Positions 11,101-24,100 of a stretch of DNA of 64,000 nucleotides are shown piece after piece (position 1 is the stretch's first letter; every line of letters starts with the position of its first letter). Where the stretch lies: NCBI GenBank assembly GCA_028455995.1, contig JABELC010000006.1:1302001-1366000 (forward strand), in the 5' to 3' direction. The DNA is from Scleromitrula shiraiana. Its lineage: Eukaryota; Ascomycota; Leotiomycetes; Helotiales; Sclerotiniaceae. The notes beneath the pieces are model-generated. The model saw nothing but the letters and a program-made list of their open reading frames with translations. It did not search any database and was not told where the DNA came from. The translations under genes were made by a program, and so were the position numbers.

Positions 11101-13100
11101 CTCTTGTTCTCATGTTTTATTTGGTTGCGGAAGGTTTCGTAATGGGTCGTTCATGGTGGATCAAGACGTGGACCGCAAGTTATGAACATACTGCAGTGAT
11201 GACAAGCAACTTCAACTCAACCCACCTCAACAATCTTCATGCATATACCATTCAACAGCAACTTCGACCCTCGGTTATTGTCGCCAAGTTGAACAATCCG
11301 TTCGCTGGACATCATACTTTAGGATACTATCTACTCGGTTATGTCGCAATCTCAATGGTCTCCGTGTTTGTTGCCACTGCTAGGTACTATTTGATCTATC
11401 GTGGATCTCTTACAGCATCAAGAAATGTGTTTAAAACCATGACAGATGTTGTGCTAAGGACGCCTCTTCGGTGGCTAGACACTGTCCCCACAGGACGTAT
11501 TTTGAATCGTTTCACGGCGGATTTCTCATCAATGGACTCACAACTTTCTTCTAATTTTGCTCAAACCGCCTCATCGTTTCTTGAAATCATTGGAATCATG
11601 GTATCTGCGTAGGTTGACTAGTTCTCACCACCCTACACTGCTAACATCTCATAGGTTCTTCGTATCCCCATATATCATCATAATTGCTGTGCTTCTTCTC
11701 AGTATATGTACTTATATCGGACAAGTCTACATTAAAGGTGCCCGTTCCATCAAACGCCTTGAATCAATTCAAAAATCACCTATGATATCACACTTCAGTT
11801 CCGCCCTGGCAGGTCTTAGTACTATCCGTGCCTTTTCCAATGGACCCATTTTTGAAACAAAAATGCATGAGCTAATAGATGGATTTGCTTCTGCTACATG
11901 GCACAGCTGGTTATTCAATCGATGGTTTGGATTACGTATGGCATTAGTTGGATCATTTTTTTCATCCGCTGTAGCAGCATTCATCGTCTCCACTCGTGGT
12001 GTTGATGCTTCTCTTGCGGGATTTGCTCTTGCATTTGCATTGACTTATAGACGTGCCGTCATTTATACCATTAGACTTCTTGCATCAACCGAATTGGATA
12101 TGAATGCGGCTGAGAGAATCTTTGAATACACTGAACTTGAGACAGAGCCTCAAGGTGGAACAGATAACATTCGAGCTTCGTGGCCTGAAGAAGGAAAGTT
12201 GGAAGTCACGGAATTGGAAGTTGGGTATGCTGAGGGATTACCATCGATTCTCAAAGGATTAACCTTTACTGCGGAGAAAAATCAACGAGTTGGAATAGTT
12301 GGGAGAACTGGTGCTGGTATGTAGGCCTCTTTAGTTATTTCCACAATCTTCTAACCATTTCAGGTAAATCCACGTTATCCCTAGCACTCTTCCGCTTCCT
12401 TGAAGCAAGAGCTGGATCGATTCACATCGATGGTGTCGATATATCTACCCTCAAGCTCCATGACCTCCGCACTCGACTTTCTATTATCCCTCAAGATCCC
12501 GTCCTCTTCTCCGGTACCATTCGTTCCAATCTCGACCCCTTTGACGAATTCTCCGACCAACAATTAAAAGAAGCTCTTCAACGTGTGCATCTCATCCCCT
12601 CCGCAAACAGTACTCCATCTTCCGAGCTCGAAGCCCCTGCAGAATCCTCCTCCTCCGCCGCAAACGAAACTACAGAATCTGCCCCCAAAGAAAATACAAA
12701 CATCTTCCTTTCCCTCTCATCCCCAATTTCCTCTGCCGGAGCCAACCTCTCCCAAGGCCAAAAACAACTTCTCTGTCTTGCTCGCGCAATTCTTTCTCGT
12801 CCCAAGGTGCTTCTTCTTGATGAAGCTACCTCGGCTGTGGATATGAATACAGATGCATTGATCCAACGTAGCATCCGAGAAGAATTTGCAAATACTACAT
12901 TGCTAGTCGTAGCACATCGATTAAGTACGGTTGCGGACTTCGATCGTATATTGGTTATGAAGGATGGAGTGGCAGCAGAATTTGGTAGTCCTAGTGATTT
13001 GTTGGGTGAGAAAGAAGGGGTTTTTAGGAGTATGGTGGAAATGAGTGGGGAGAGGGAGGAATTAGAGGGGATTATTAGAGGGGCGGGGGCTGGGAAGTAG
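8151..13100 (+). CDS. ABC-C (MRP / bile-acid permease type) full transporter
   Basis: A full-size ABC-C exporter with TMD-NBD-TMD-NBD order and an N-terminal hydrophobic extension, resembling fungal vacuolar Ybt1-type proteins. Exons are about 8151-8486, 8580-11608, 11655-12316 and 12364-13100, giving 1587 residues. NBD1 has Walker A GPTGSGKS (near 10270), signature LSGGQ (10602-10616) and Walker B ILILDDVFSALD. NBD2 has Walker A GRTGAGKST split by the third intron, signature LSQGQ (12747-12761), LLLDEATSAVD and AHRLSTV. TMD1 holds a long charged, low-complexity insert (9.3-9.5 kb), and NBD2 holds an acidic Ser/Ala insert between its Q-loop and signature. Introns 2 and 3 (46 and 47 bp) are clear, with CTAAC branch sites. 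The first junction is doubtful: the best-looking acceptor (8547) breaks frame, whereas the CAG at 8577-8579 keeps it. The start (8151 or 8163) is also uncertain, and an upstream exon is possible. It likely exports conjugated organic anions or bile-acid-like compounds, probably into the vacuole; that is family knowledge. The substrate is not visible. Confidence 0.93.
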
Positions 13101-13578
13101 GCTGGGTTAGATTGTTTGTACAAAATGTGTTCATGGAGGAGTTCTTTTCTCAATTTTTTAAACTTAATATTGTTATTAGTAGATACACTCGTTTTTCGAG
13201 ACTGCGAGAAAAATAGACTGCGCATTCTTTTGTTTTGTGGAGATATCTTTACTGTCATAACCTTGAGATTGTGGTATTCGGAGCTATAAAAGGCTGCTGT
13301 CTAGCAGTAGAAATAATTCGACGTAGGAGTTAATTCTTCACCTTGGATCAACAGGAAATTAGCATTCAAGGTTTCTATTTAAATGACCAGCAACATTACC
13401 CTCAAATCAACTGAATAGTAGGTCGCATGCGCATCGTCACCGTCGCATATCAATGCACAAATTTGCATGTTAACACGTGATATGTCAAGCGGTAACGCGG
13501 CCGCTTGAGCCGCATGTGAATGCAATCAACATCAGAATCTATGGGCAAACTTCAAAACCAATTTCCAGCATCCACAAA

Positions 13579-14781
13579 ATGAAGCGCATCACTCAATTGC
13601 CCGTCACAAATGGCTTCAAGGTCCCTCGGGTTGCCCAATGCCAAAGAATCTCACTATTAAGCCAGAGATGTATTCACACAACGCCACCTTCACCCGCAAC
13701 CGTAGCACCCACATTCACAGGACATGGAGCCCCTCCCAACCCTCCAACACCCAGCGCTGAGCATGTTGATTCGCGAGTTGCTAGACGAAGGAAGCAAGCA
13801 GAATTGTTGAAGAGAGGCCAGGATTTAAGAGCTGTGGCTGGGGGTAAAGGTGGTGGGACGGCGAAGCTGAAGAGGTTTTGGAAAGATGTGCATATAAATC
13901 ATGTTGATGGTAATTTACTTTTACTTCCTTCTCTCACTTGACAATTGTCTCGGTTCTTACATATGCTAACCATCAATCTAATATCAGAGGGAATACAAAT
14001 CCATCTTGACAAACGACCACTCCGACGACCCTCCAAAGAAATCCTCACCGTACCACATAATAAACCCCATCTAGCAACCGCCATCGCACTCGAATGGGAT
14101 CTCCTAGTCTCCGCGCAACAAGCCCTAAAAACTCACCTCATACCCATGACGTCGCTCGTAAACCGCGCGCTCGACATATCCGACGAAGATAAAGCCGGAA
14201 AAGACGCCATACGCAGCCATATCGTCGCAACCGTAATGCGATACCTCGATACCGATTCCCTGTTATGTTGGGCACCCGAAGCGGCGGCCGATCCACCGGG
14301 ATACGAAACCCATGTTGATAGAACGGAGAGTCTGAGATCGATACAGAGGAGGACGGCTGAACCAATTATTCGATATTTGGCTGAGAGGGTTTGGCCGGGC
14401 GTGGAAATCGTGCCGGTTTTGGATAGTGATAGTATTGTTCCTAAGAGTCAACCGCAGATTACGAGGGATATTATTCGGAGATGGGTTATTGGACTTCCTG
14501 CTTTTGAGTTGGCGGGGCTGGAGAGGGGGGTTTTGGCTGGGAAGGGGTTGTTGGGGGCGGCGAGGTTGGTTGTGGAGTGGAGTGCGGAGTTGAAGCATTT
14601 GAGGGATGATGGGGCTGAAGCTACGTTTGGGGTTGAGGAGGCGGCTAGGGCGGCTAGTATGGAAGTGGATTGGCAGACTGGTATGTGGGGTGCTGTGGAG
14701 GATACCCATGATGTTGAGAGGGAGGATATAAGGAGACAGCTTGGGAGTGTAGTGTTGCTTGTTTCTGGGGAAGAGAAATAA
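13579..14781 (+). CDS. ATP12: ATP12, mitochondrial F1-ATPase alpha-subunit assembly chaperone
   Basis: Two exons (13579-13909 and 13988-14781) separated by a 78-bp intron with GTAATT donor, CTAAC branch and CAG acceptor; 374 residues. The Met at 13579 (MKRITQ) is preferred over the in-frame 13477 because it opens directly onto a basic, Ser/Arg-rich mitochondrial presequence. The mature part shows the Atp12 landmarks: RFWKDVHI, then IQIHLDKRPLRRPSKE, AIALEWDLL, MTSLVNRALDI, a DTDSLLCW block, and RLVVEWSAELKHLRDD near the end. In yeast, Atp12 binds free Atp1 (alpha) in the matrix and holds it for F1 assembly. It lies 478 bp downstream of the ABC gene on the same strand; the two are unlikely to be linked. 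Confidence 0.92.
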
Positions 14782-15239
14782 GCCTGGAATCATATATATA
14801 TCGCTTTGTATATAGTGTAAAGGCTCCGTCTCCTGAAAATGGGATTGATCATTACTGCGTGTTTGAGCTCTAAATTGTGTGTTAACAGAACCGTGATCAA
14901 GATCTTACGCCACTATCTTATCCTTCCAATTACCCAGTCCTCACCCAAGCACACCAATACCGATACAGTCCGATCATCTCCAAGCACAACAAACCTTCGA
15001 AATGTGAGATGAGCTCCTCTTCTGTTAGGCATTAACATCATACAAGCTTCATCTGTGACTAAAATCATCTAAATGAATGAGCATAAATGGCTTGAAATTC
15101 ATGAAGTGAAATCAATTGGAAAAGAAGGAGATGCAGACTAGAGCTCTATGTTCGAAGGTTCCTCCTTGTTATTAACTGTGCGAGAAAACCTATCTTCCTA
15201 AAGACAATCAATTGTACAATTCACTCTGGGGTAATGAAT
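14782..15239. other. Intergenic, nothing supported
   Basis: 3' flank of ATP12. No ORF or repeat of note before the repeat array begins near 15.24 kb. Confidence 0.5.
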
Positions 15240-15545
15240 ACAAATCAGATATTCACTTCAAATAGAACGTTCACTGCAAATTAGACATTGAACGGGATTG
15301 AGACATTTTATGAGTCTCAGATACTGAATCCAAATCAGACATTGAGTGAAATATGAATCTTGTATTGGGATCATGCACTGAATAAGGGCTGGGAATTAGA
15401 TGCGAACTATACTTTGAACTCAAACTAAATATTGAACAGAAGGTAGACATTGAAATTAAAAATCGAATCAGAACTACACATTGAGCAGAAGTTAAACATT
15501 GAACAAGAATTCGGCCTTGAGTTGAAGTCAAGATAAAGGTCTCAA
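15240..15545 (+). repeat. Degenerate 18-bp minisatellite (left array)
   Basis: The motif ACATTGAACAGAAGTTAA recurs imperfectly through the interval, with clearest spacing of 18 bp between successive CATTGA cores (15425-15510). Several copies are diverged. In one plus-strand frame it reads as a hexapeptide repeat around NIEQKV, broken by stop codons. It resembles the array at 17.34-17.65 kb in unit length, which suggests remnants of one repetitive coding or satellite sequence. Confidence 0.5.
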
Positions 15546-15661
15546 TCAAAAATCACATTCATCATATATGATATCCTATGGATGACAACAAGCTTCAAGT
15601 TGTAGTTGATTATTCAGGATTATAAGTGTAGAAGGCTAAGATTCCTTCCACATCCTGTATA

Positions 15662-16790
15662 TCACAGAGGACTTCTCAGCCATATATATCTCCTTCGTCC
15701 TTTCCTTTTTTCTGTACTACTCAGTTCTTTCATCTTCTTAACCTCAACCTCCTTGATGATCTTGGTTGGTTCTGCACCAAATTTTGCCAGTTCTGATTGC
15801 TCCTTTAGCTTGTCGAGAACTACCGGCGGTCCCAGATATTGAGGCGTCGCTTTTGGAACAATGATAGATGGAACCTCTGACCCAAAAGCTCTTGCTTGTT
15901 TGGGGTCAAAGTTGGATGTGAAATTGGTTTTTCCAGTTGAAACCAAGGCAGGGCTTTCTCTGGGTTTGTCCTTTTCTTCGGCCCCGGAAGATTTGCCGAT
16001 TTTGACTTAAGAATTTCTGTAATGGCTCTATGTATCGTACCAGTCGAAGCAACCAAGTCAACGATTTGTGAGAGTGACTTTTGCTGAAGAACTCTGTAAT
16101 GCCTATCCCATTTCACCAGTCTCAGCGACTAATTCAACAAATTGTCATTGATTTTTGTAACAGTGATTGATTCGAGAATTTCCGGGAAAAATGTGGTAGT
16201 AGTTGCAATCACCGTAGTGATTGGTTCGGAAATTCTCGGCGTGATGGATGTATCATCTGAAGTCTCTTTCGTCACCAAGACTAATCCAGTAAGAGCGACA
16301 TATGGATTGTAGACATCTAGAGAAGCTTTTTACATCGCCGCCAGGTTCGACGTGACCGAGATTGTAGAGTGGTTGTTAAATGTGATGAAGTCATAACATC
16401 CGCTGTTGTTGACGGGACCGGATTCGACGCTACAAACTTCTCGGCATCCTTGTGGACTCTCTTCTTCCTCTCAGCAGTGGCTTCATTTACCTCCTTTCTC
16501 CTTGCCCTTTACATCTCAATTTGTTCAGGAGTTTTGAGAGCGTCATTCTTACGCTTGTTTTGTTTTTTGTATTCCCTTCCCAAGCTATCTAGCCCTAGTC
16601 TTGATTCCTTCCGATGTCTTGACCTTAGAATCTCTCTTCTCACCCGGTGCCAATCCGAGTCTCTCCCTTTCCGATCTTCACTTTCTCATTTGCATGACTT
16701 GAGCATCCAAGTGTGTGGTCTCTTGTTTTTCGTTCATCGTCGCTCTTTTGGCATGTGGCTGTGCTATATCACTTCTGTAATTACATACGT
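15662..16790 (-). pseudogene. Decayed protein-coding gene, unknown family
   Basis: Read on the minus strand, long protein-like segments lie in alternating frames. One is a Lys/Arg/Glu-rich coil (KKQNKRKNDALKTPEQIE, then RRKEVNEATAERKKRVHKDA) at about 16.57-16.43 kb, interrupted by TAA. Next comes a Thr/Ile-rich segment (VTKETSDDTSITPRISEP) at about 16.28-16.14 kb. Then there are two similar copies of a short motif (FVELVAETGEM and IVDLVASTGTI), and finally a segment open from 15946 to 15662 containing SEVPSIIVPKATPQYLGPP and KLKEQSELAKFGAEP. Several frameshifts and stops separate them and no splice signals bridge them. I infer one ancestral gene that has decayed; the family is not recognised. 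Confidence 0.45.
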
Positions 16791-16959
16791 GCTATTAAAT
16801 AGATAGGAACAAAAGAATAATTTGAACAGGGGCACCAATCCGTGAAAATCTGCGGCTGTTTGGATCCATGAAGGTTTGGATAGTTCCATGATGTTGCCAA
16901 TTCGTTTGCTTCAACACATGATTTATTAGCATTCTGCCAGTATCATAGACACATCTTTA

Positions 16960-17274
16960 TTGCTATCACCAAAGAGGCAAGCCTCAATTCATGGTCGCAA
17001 AGTTGATGATAGTTTGATGAAAATTAATTGTAAAATTGCACTTAAAGATCGAAATTACCCACCAGAATACACATATAGATTGGTGACCACCGAGACACAC
17101 ATTCTTAACTTCGTCGCCGATATCTTAATCCAAAAACAAAATGTAAAAGAAAAGAAGCAATTCGAAATTGATCTCCAAGATGAAGGAATAGATTACAGAT
17201 CAAGGATCAATCCGATTGATTGTGCGAGGATAGCTAAGCTAAATAAATGTAAACAAAAAGACTACCAACAATAG
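16960..17274 (+). CDS. Possible small coding remnant (104 codons)
   Basis: An open frame with protein-like composition (LKDRNYPPEYTYRLVTTE, then DLQDEGIDYRSRINPIDC), directly followed in another frame by the 18-bp repeat array. No homologue is recognised. It could be a short gene, an exon, or part of the decayed locus next door. Confidence 0.2.
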   Translation: MLSPKRQASIHGRKVDDSLMKINCKIALKDRNYPPEYTYRLVTTETHILNFVADILIQKQNVKEKKQFEIDLQDEGIDYRSRINPIDCARIAKLNKCKQKDYQQ

Positions 17275-17334
17275 AAGGCACGATGGAAAGAGTGGTCGTT
17301 GAATTTAGAGAAATAAACCACTTGGATAATGATC

Positions 17335-17655
17335 AGAATTATCTTGAGTATTCAAATCGTCCTATATACTCAAACCATTATATATATTCAAATCATTATG
17401 AATATTTAACCTATCTTGAACATTCAAACCATCTCAAATATCTATTCCATCTCAAAAATCCAAACTATCTTAGACATCCAAATAATCTTGTAAATTCAAA
17501 ACATCTCAACCACTCAACCCACCTTAAACGTCAGAATCATCGTGAACAATCAAATTATCTTAGATATTCATTCCATCTTGAATATTGGAACCACCTCAGA
17601 TATCCAAATTATCCCATAGATTTAGATTATCTTGTTCATTGAAATCACTTTGACC
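17335..17655 (+). repeat. Degenerate 18-bp minisatellite (right array)
   Basis: About 16 imperfect units of 18 bp with consensus close to TCAAACCATCTCAAATAT. The regular part runs from about 17420 to 17640. Because 18 is divisible by three, the plus strand stays open and encodes a hexapeptide pattern (SNYLRY, SFHLEY, WNHLRY). The open frame is a by-product of the repeat rather than good evidence of a gene. Confidence 0.75.
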
Positions 17656-18851
17656 AATATAAACCTTCCAGATACCAAATCCTTTATGAACATTACACAC
17701 CACCACCAAGATACCGCAACGTATCTCACGAAAACAAATGTAATCCCACAATCAAAGTTATGCATGCATACCAATAATCTCACCTGGGGTTTAGGATTCA
17801 AAATAAAACGTCAACAGGTTGACAATCCCTCGTAAGAAACAATACACTCAAAACCTAACTCCCCTCCGAAATTTAGCCCCCGACAGCGAGACGTGGGATT
17901 ATTGATTAGATATATGATATATTGAGACTGCATCTTAATCTTGATCCGAGTATGATCCGAACCCAAATGTCCAGTTGGAAAAATACATATATGTGCAGAA
18001 CCTAGCGAATCCCAAGGACCTAGGATACTATACGATACGTAGAACGCGGACATGCAACCATTCATCCAACTCCGGAATATAATACACCACACCACACCAC
18101 ACCACACCACGCACGCCGATGATGAAAGAGTGAGTCTAAGTAGAATGAGAATGATGACTCCTCACCAAACCACAAGAATAGCACAGCACCGCAAGCAAAA
18201 AGAGAAGAAAATCTATGGTCCAACTTTCAAAATCTCATCAACTTGTTTATACAAACGAGTAAATTAATCAAAACATGAATTAGAAACAATCAAAACATGA
18301 AGATGACAAAAAAGTATAGTTTTAAATATATGTCTAGTTATAAATCTAGCGAGATGAAAGATCAGTAGGTATGTATCGGTTATGGTGATAGCAAGAATGT
18401 ATGGAGATGTGCGCGCGTAACGCGCAGAAAAGTTTAGGACAAGAGCGTCTCAAAGCAAGAAAAGGCCGGGGAGGTCACAAACGCTGCTGTCAAGGCCGAT
18501 ACCAGTAAGCAGCAAGATGGAAGAGAGTTAGGTAGAAAGTGAACGAAAATTTCATCACGGATAAACAAATAAACAGTAACCAAGCAAGTTTGATATCACA
18601 CAGAAGACACATATTTTTTGAATTTTTTTGAGTTTCATTCTAGAAGACTATGTTCTATGGCTCAGTATATCAGAACGCTAGAGAAAGCTATGAATCCGCA
18701 CACCCAATCCCAATTCATCTTATCATGGTAAAACCCGAAGACCCAAGGAAACGGTGGCATGCGTTTAGATAGCCATAATAATCGTGTAAAAAGAAACAAG
18801 AGAAAATGACCGAAATACCAGCAGTTGCTTTTATTTTGCTCAATTTTGCAT
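17656..18851. other. Intergenic; tef1 3' flank
   Basis: A short CACAC microsatellite lies at about 18084-18111. The 3' UTR of tef1 must lie in the right-hand part. No gene is supported. Confidence 0.5.
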
Positions 18852-20826
<1,975 letters not shown>

Positions 20827-20882
20827 TTTGACGGTTATGTATTTTTGATTTGTGGAAGTTTTGTTCTTCTAAAAAATTGAAT

Positions 20883-20983
20883 CTACCGAGAAAAAGAGAT
20901 GTTAGATGATGAACCCTTTGATAATTTAATGTAGATAGAAGAAAGTTATTGATGAAAGGAAGGAAGGAGCAAAAGAAACTTAC
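20883..20983 (-). other. Probable 5' UTR intron of tef1
   Basis: On the minus strand, GTAAGT (20983-20978) pairs with a TCGGTAG acceptor ending at 20883, leaving a leader exon that ends in CTGTGCA and 56 bp of UTR before the ATG at 20826. Leader introns are common in EF-1alpha genes. Inferred from signals only. Confidence 0.6.
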
Positions 20984-21129
20984 TGCACAGGTTGATTGCT
21001 TGAATCGGGGTATGTGCGACGAAGAAGGAAGAAGAATTTTTTTTTGCAAAGGATGGAGGGGTATATATGAATGTGGGAAAGATTTCACGCTAAGAGATAG
21101 AGATTTTAGCGCTAGTGGGGGTCACACGT

Positions 21130-24100
21130 GATTTGAACTTTTTCGGCAATACTTTCGCCGTATGACTGGTTCAACCAAAAATTATTCACTAAATTGACCC
21201 ATAACATTTATAATTCTTTCTCTTTACTTACTTCCGTATGTTGAATTTGTAGACGATCTTGATAAAAACTTGCCGCCCTTCAGGTGAGAGAGAGAATGTG
21301 GCAATTATTAGGCTTTTTCAATTTTTATTACATCTACCCTTTTACGAAAGACCACTGAAACCCAATGAAATCCCTTGTTAATTCAGGATTGAGGTTTTAA
21401 TGCATCAAAAGTGGACATCTTTTGCAGTATTAATATTTTAAAGCGGTTAGACTATGTTAGACTATTCCATTATTGGGAGATGATAAATAAATAATGGTCA
21501 TTAGTGGTGGTTGAAAGAATAGATTCATTATCTATTCTACTGTATTGTATCTATTACTGTATTGTACCTATTACTGTATTTGGTTGATCGATGATGAGTC
21601 GTTGATACAATCTATTGTGCTGTACTGTGCTGTCTTCTTTAAGAGCTAGTAATAAATACTATTACTAGTATGTACATACAGTATAATTATTATTATTCTA
21701 TGCGTGACTGTGATAATCTAATAATTCAATATCTTCTTTCATTCATTTGGAGGGGTAATTAAAAAAAATATATTTTTTTTTTTTTTCAAAAGAGGGGCAA
21801 AATTGTGAGATCATAAGCAATAAAGTTTCACCAACAAGTTTCTTGATGAAGTGTTCTTATTACAAGTGGATTATAGTTGCATCATGCATCTGCAAATTTT
21901 CATGGTACATGACCTTTACTAATATCCTTTCGTTTCGATCCCCCTTGTAAAGGGTTAGGGTTGGCTTTAGCTGAGTTTCGAAGTACCATTTTCTCCCACT
22001 TATCACCTATAGAATTTATCTTTTACCATTTTGATGCTACACAACTGGATCTGCCAATTTTTATCTTGTTGGTTATGGTTTGGTTGTGATTGTTTGTTTC
22101 ATTTAGCTTTAGGTTAATGATAATTGATTGAATGCTATTCGAATTCCAGCATTCTCTGCAGCTGGTCTAGGCCAAAATCTATTAATATTCATCATCGGTT
22201 GCCGCCGCTGATTTCTGTTGCCAGACCGGTAGTGGATCAATGAGGCAACCCATCTTCCTTCCATCGATAACTCTGATACCTGCCCATGCTCAAATGGAAG
22301 GCCCCCAGTCAGACCTTGATATGGATCCTAAATTCCTGACGCCAATGGGGAAGGAAAGCCGAATTATGTTTTCATATCTAGTAATTTGCCCAATTCCAGA
22401 TCTATGGCATTCTCTTCCACCAAATATTACCACATACAGTAAGTCAACGTACTTGAACTGATCCCAATGATGTCAAGAACATAAGATGCAATACATGCTG
22501 CAGATATATGGCATCCTTCTGGCGTTCACGATGAGTCCTACTTGCTGTTGACATAATATTTCACGTACTTGCCGCCTACATAATGTGGCCTGCCAGTGGG
22601 TAGGAATATCAATCACTGCAATATCCATATCCGTCTTTTCATCCTCAATTTTTCTGGACCAACAAGCTAGTCATTTCATGAAAGGGGTGATTAGTTAAGA
22701 TAGAGGTCTGTCAGGCTCAGTCCTCTCCATTGTAATATCGTTGCCGCGTGTATCAATCATCTGATCCAGAACCCGAATGAGAGCCACCGCCCAAGACGAC
22801 AACCCGAAGATTTGTGCTGATCGATCTGACATCAAGTGGTTTTTTCAACCAAGAGAGCTCCACAGAAGGTTCATATGTTCCGGGCATATGGTAAGTGACA
22901 TGGAGTGCTGGTTGTTTTTCTTGTTGTTATCCGTTCTGTTCGAATGTTGCTACGGACTGGATGATCCTATAATCCTGCCGTATTCCTTTGTAATTAATCG
23001 ACAAACCTCGCCGCGTGGTAATGGGAAGCCCATCTGTCGAGATGTTCAGCGGTTTGTACAGTGAGTTCAAAGTCAGAGCAGCCATGGATATGAAGTGAAT
23101 TGTGAGGGAATGCTCCCAACATAATGCCAATTGTACCAACTCCCTAACTCATTCGTGATTATTCTTCTGCGTAATATTGTGTAAAGAGTCATTGTCGGTT
23201 GCTTCTAAGCAGACCAAACAGCATGATGTTTGCTCTGATGATTCCCCAATCGTTGATGGGAATGTCTATCTTGTCATAAGTTTAGTATCAAAGCAATTCT
23301 TTGACAAGAGAGCCAGTAGAACTACTTCGTCTTCGCTTGATGTTGAGATCTACTTAAATTATGGAATGCTTCTTTACGAAGCTCTAGCTACACTACCTAG
23401 ATTTGTCGCTGCTTCCGAAAGACCATTTTATACAATGTTGTAGCCATTGTAAGATGAGGAACTCTCGGAGCTACGTGCTAGTATAGTTCTTGTCCAAATT
23501 TGGACTATGGTTTTGGGGTTATATCTATTGAGATAGTTGAATGAAGTGTTGGAGGAGGTTCACGAGTGCTCAACTTAGATGTTGTTCCTCGCCTCGGGAG
23601 ATGTGAGAATGCATTCCTAGCACGGAAGATTGATGTTAGTATCCCTCTTGGTGTTTCAATGGCAGGTGTCACTTACTCATTGATGCTATGCAATGGGCTC
23701 GCTCGTTAAGCAATGTGATTTTTCAAATTGCTAGGAGACTTGCCATGGACCTGATGTACCTGGGAATCAGATAGAATATATTGTTGAATCTAAGCATATG
23801 TTAACTATTCATCGAATATGCTGGTATTGTGAGAATTGCTCATTGCTCATTATTTGCAGTAGCAGACTGGCAGTGATGATTTTGAAAACATCCAAGAAAG
23901 ATAGTTGTTTCAGCGGTAATCCTGAATATAATCTACCATATGATGATTCCGTTGAGCAAAGAATCAAGTGTGTTTGTTGATTCCACTTGAAAAGAAGAAC
24001 TTCCTAACATGTCTTCGCTGGCCATTTTTTGGTTCCTAGTAAATTTAGAGATTAAGAGTAAACAAGATGGAGAGTATCAGTGGCTTCCAAAGATACTTAG

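Noticed and set aside
17335..17655. CRISPR-like array
   Set aside because: Units are contiguous and degenerate with no spacers, in a eukaryotic nuclear genome.
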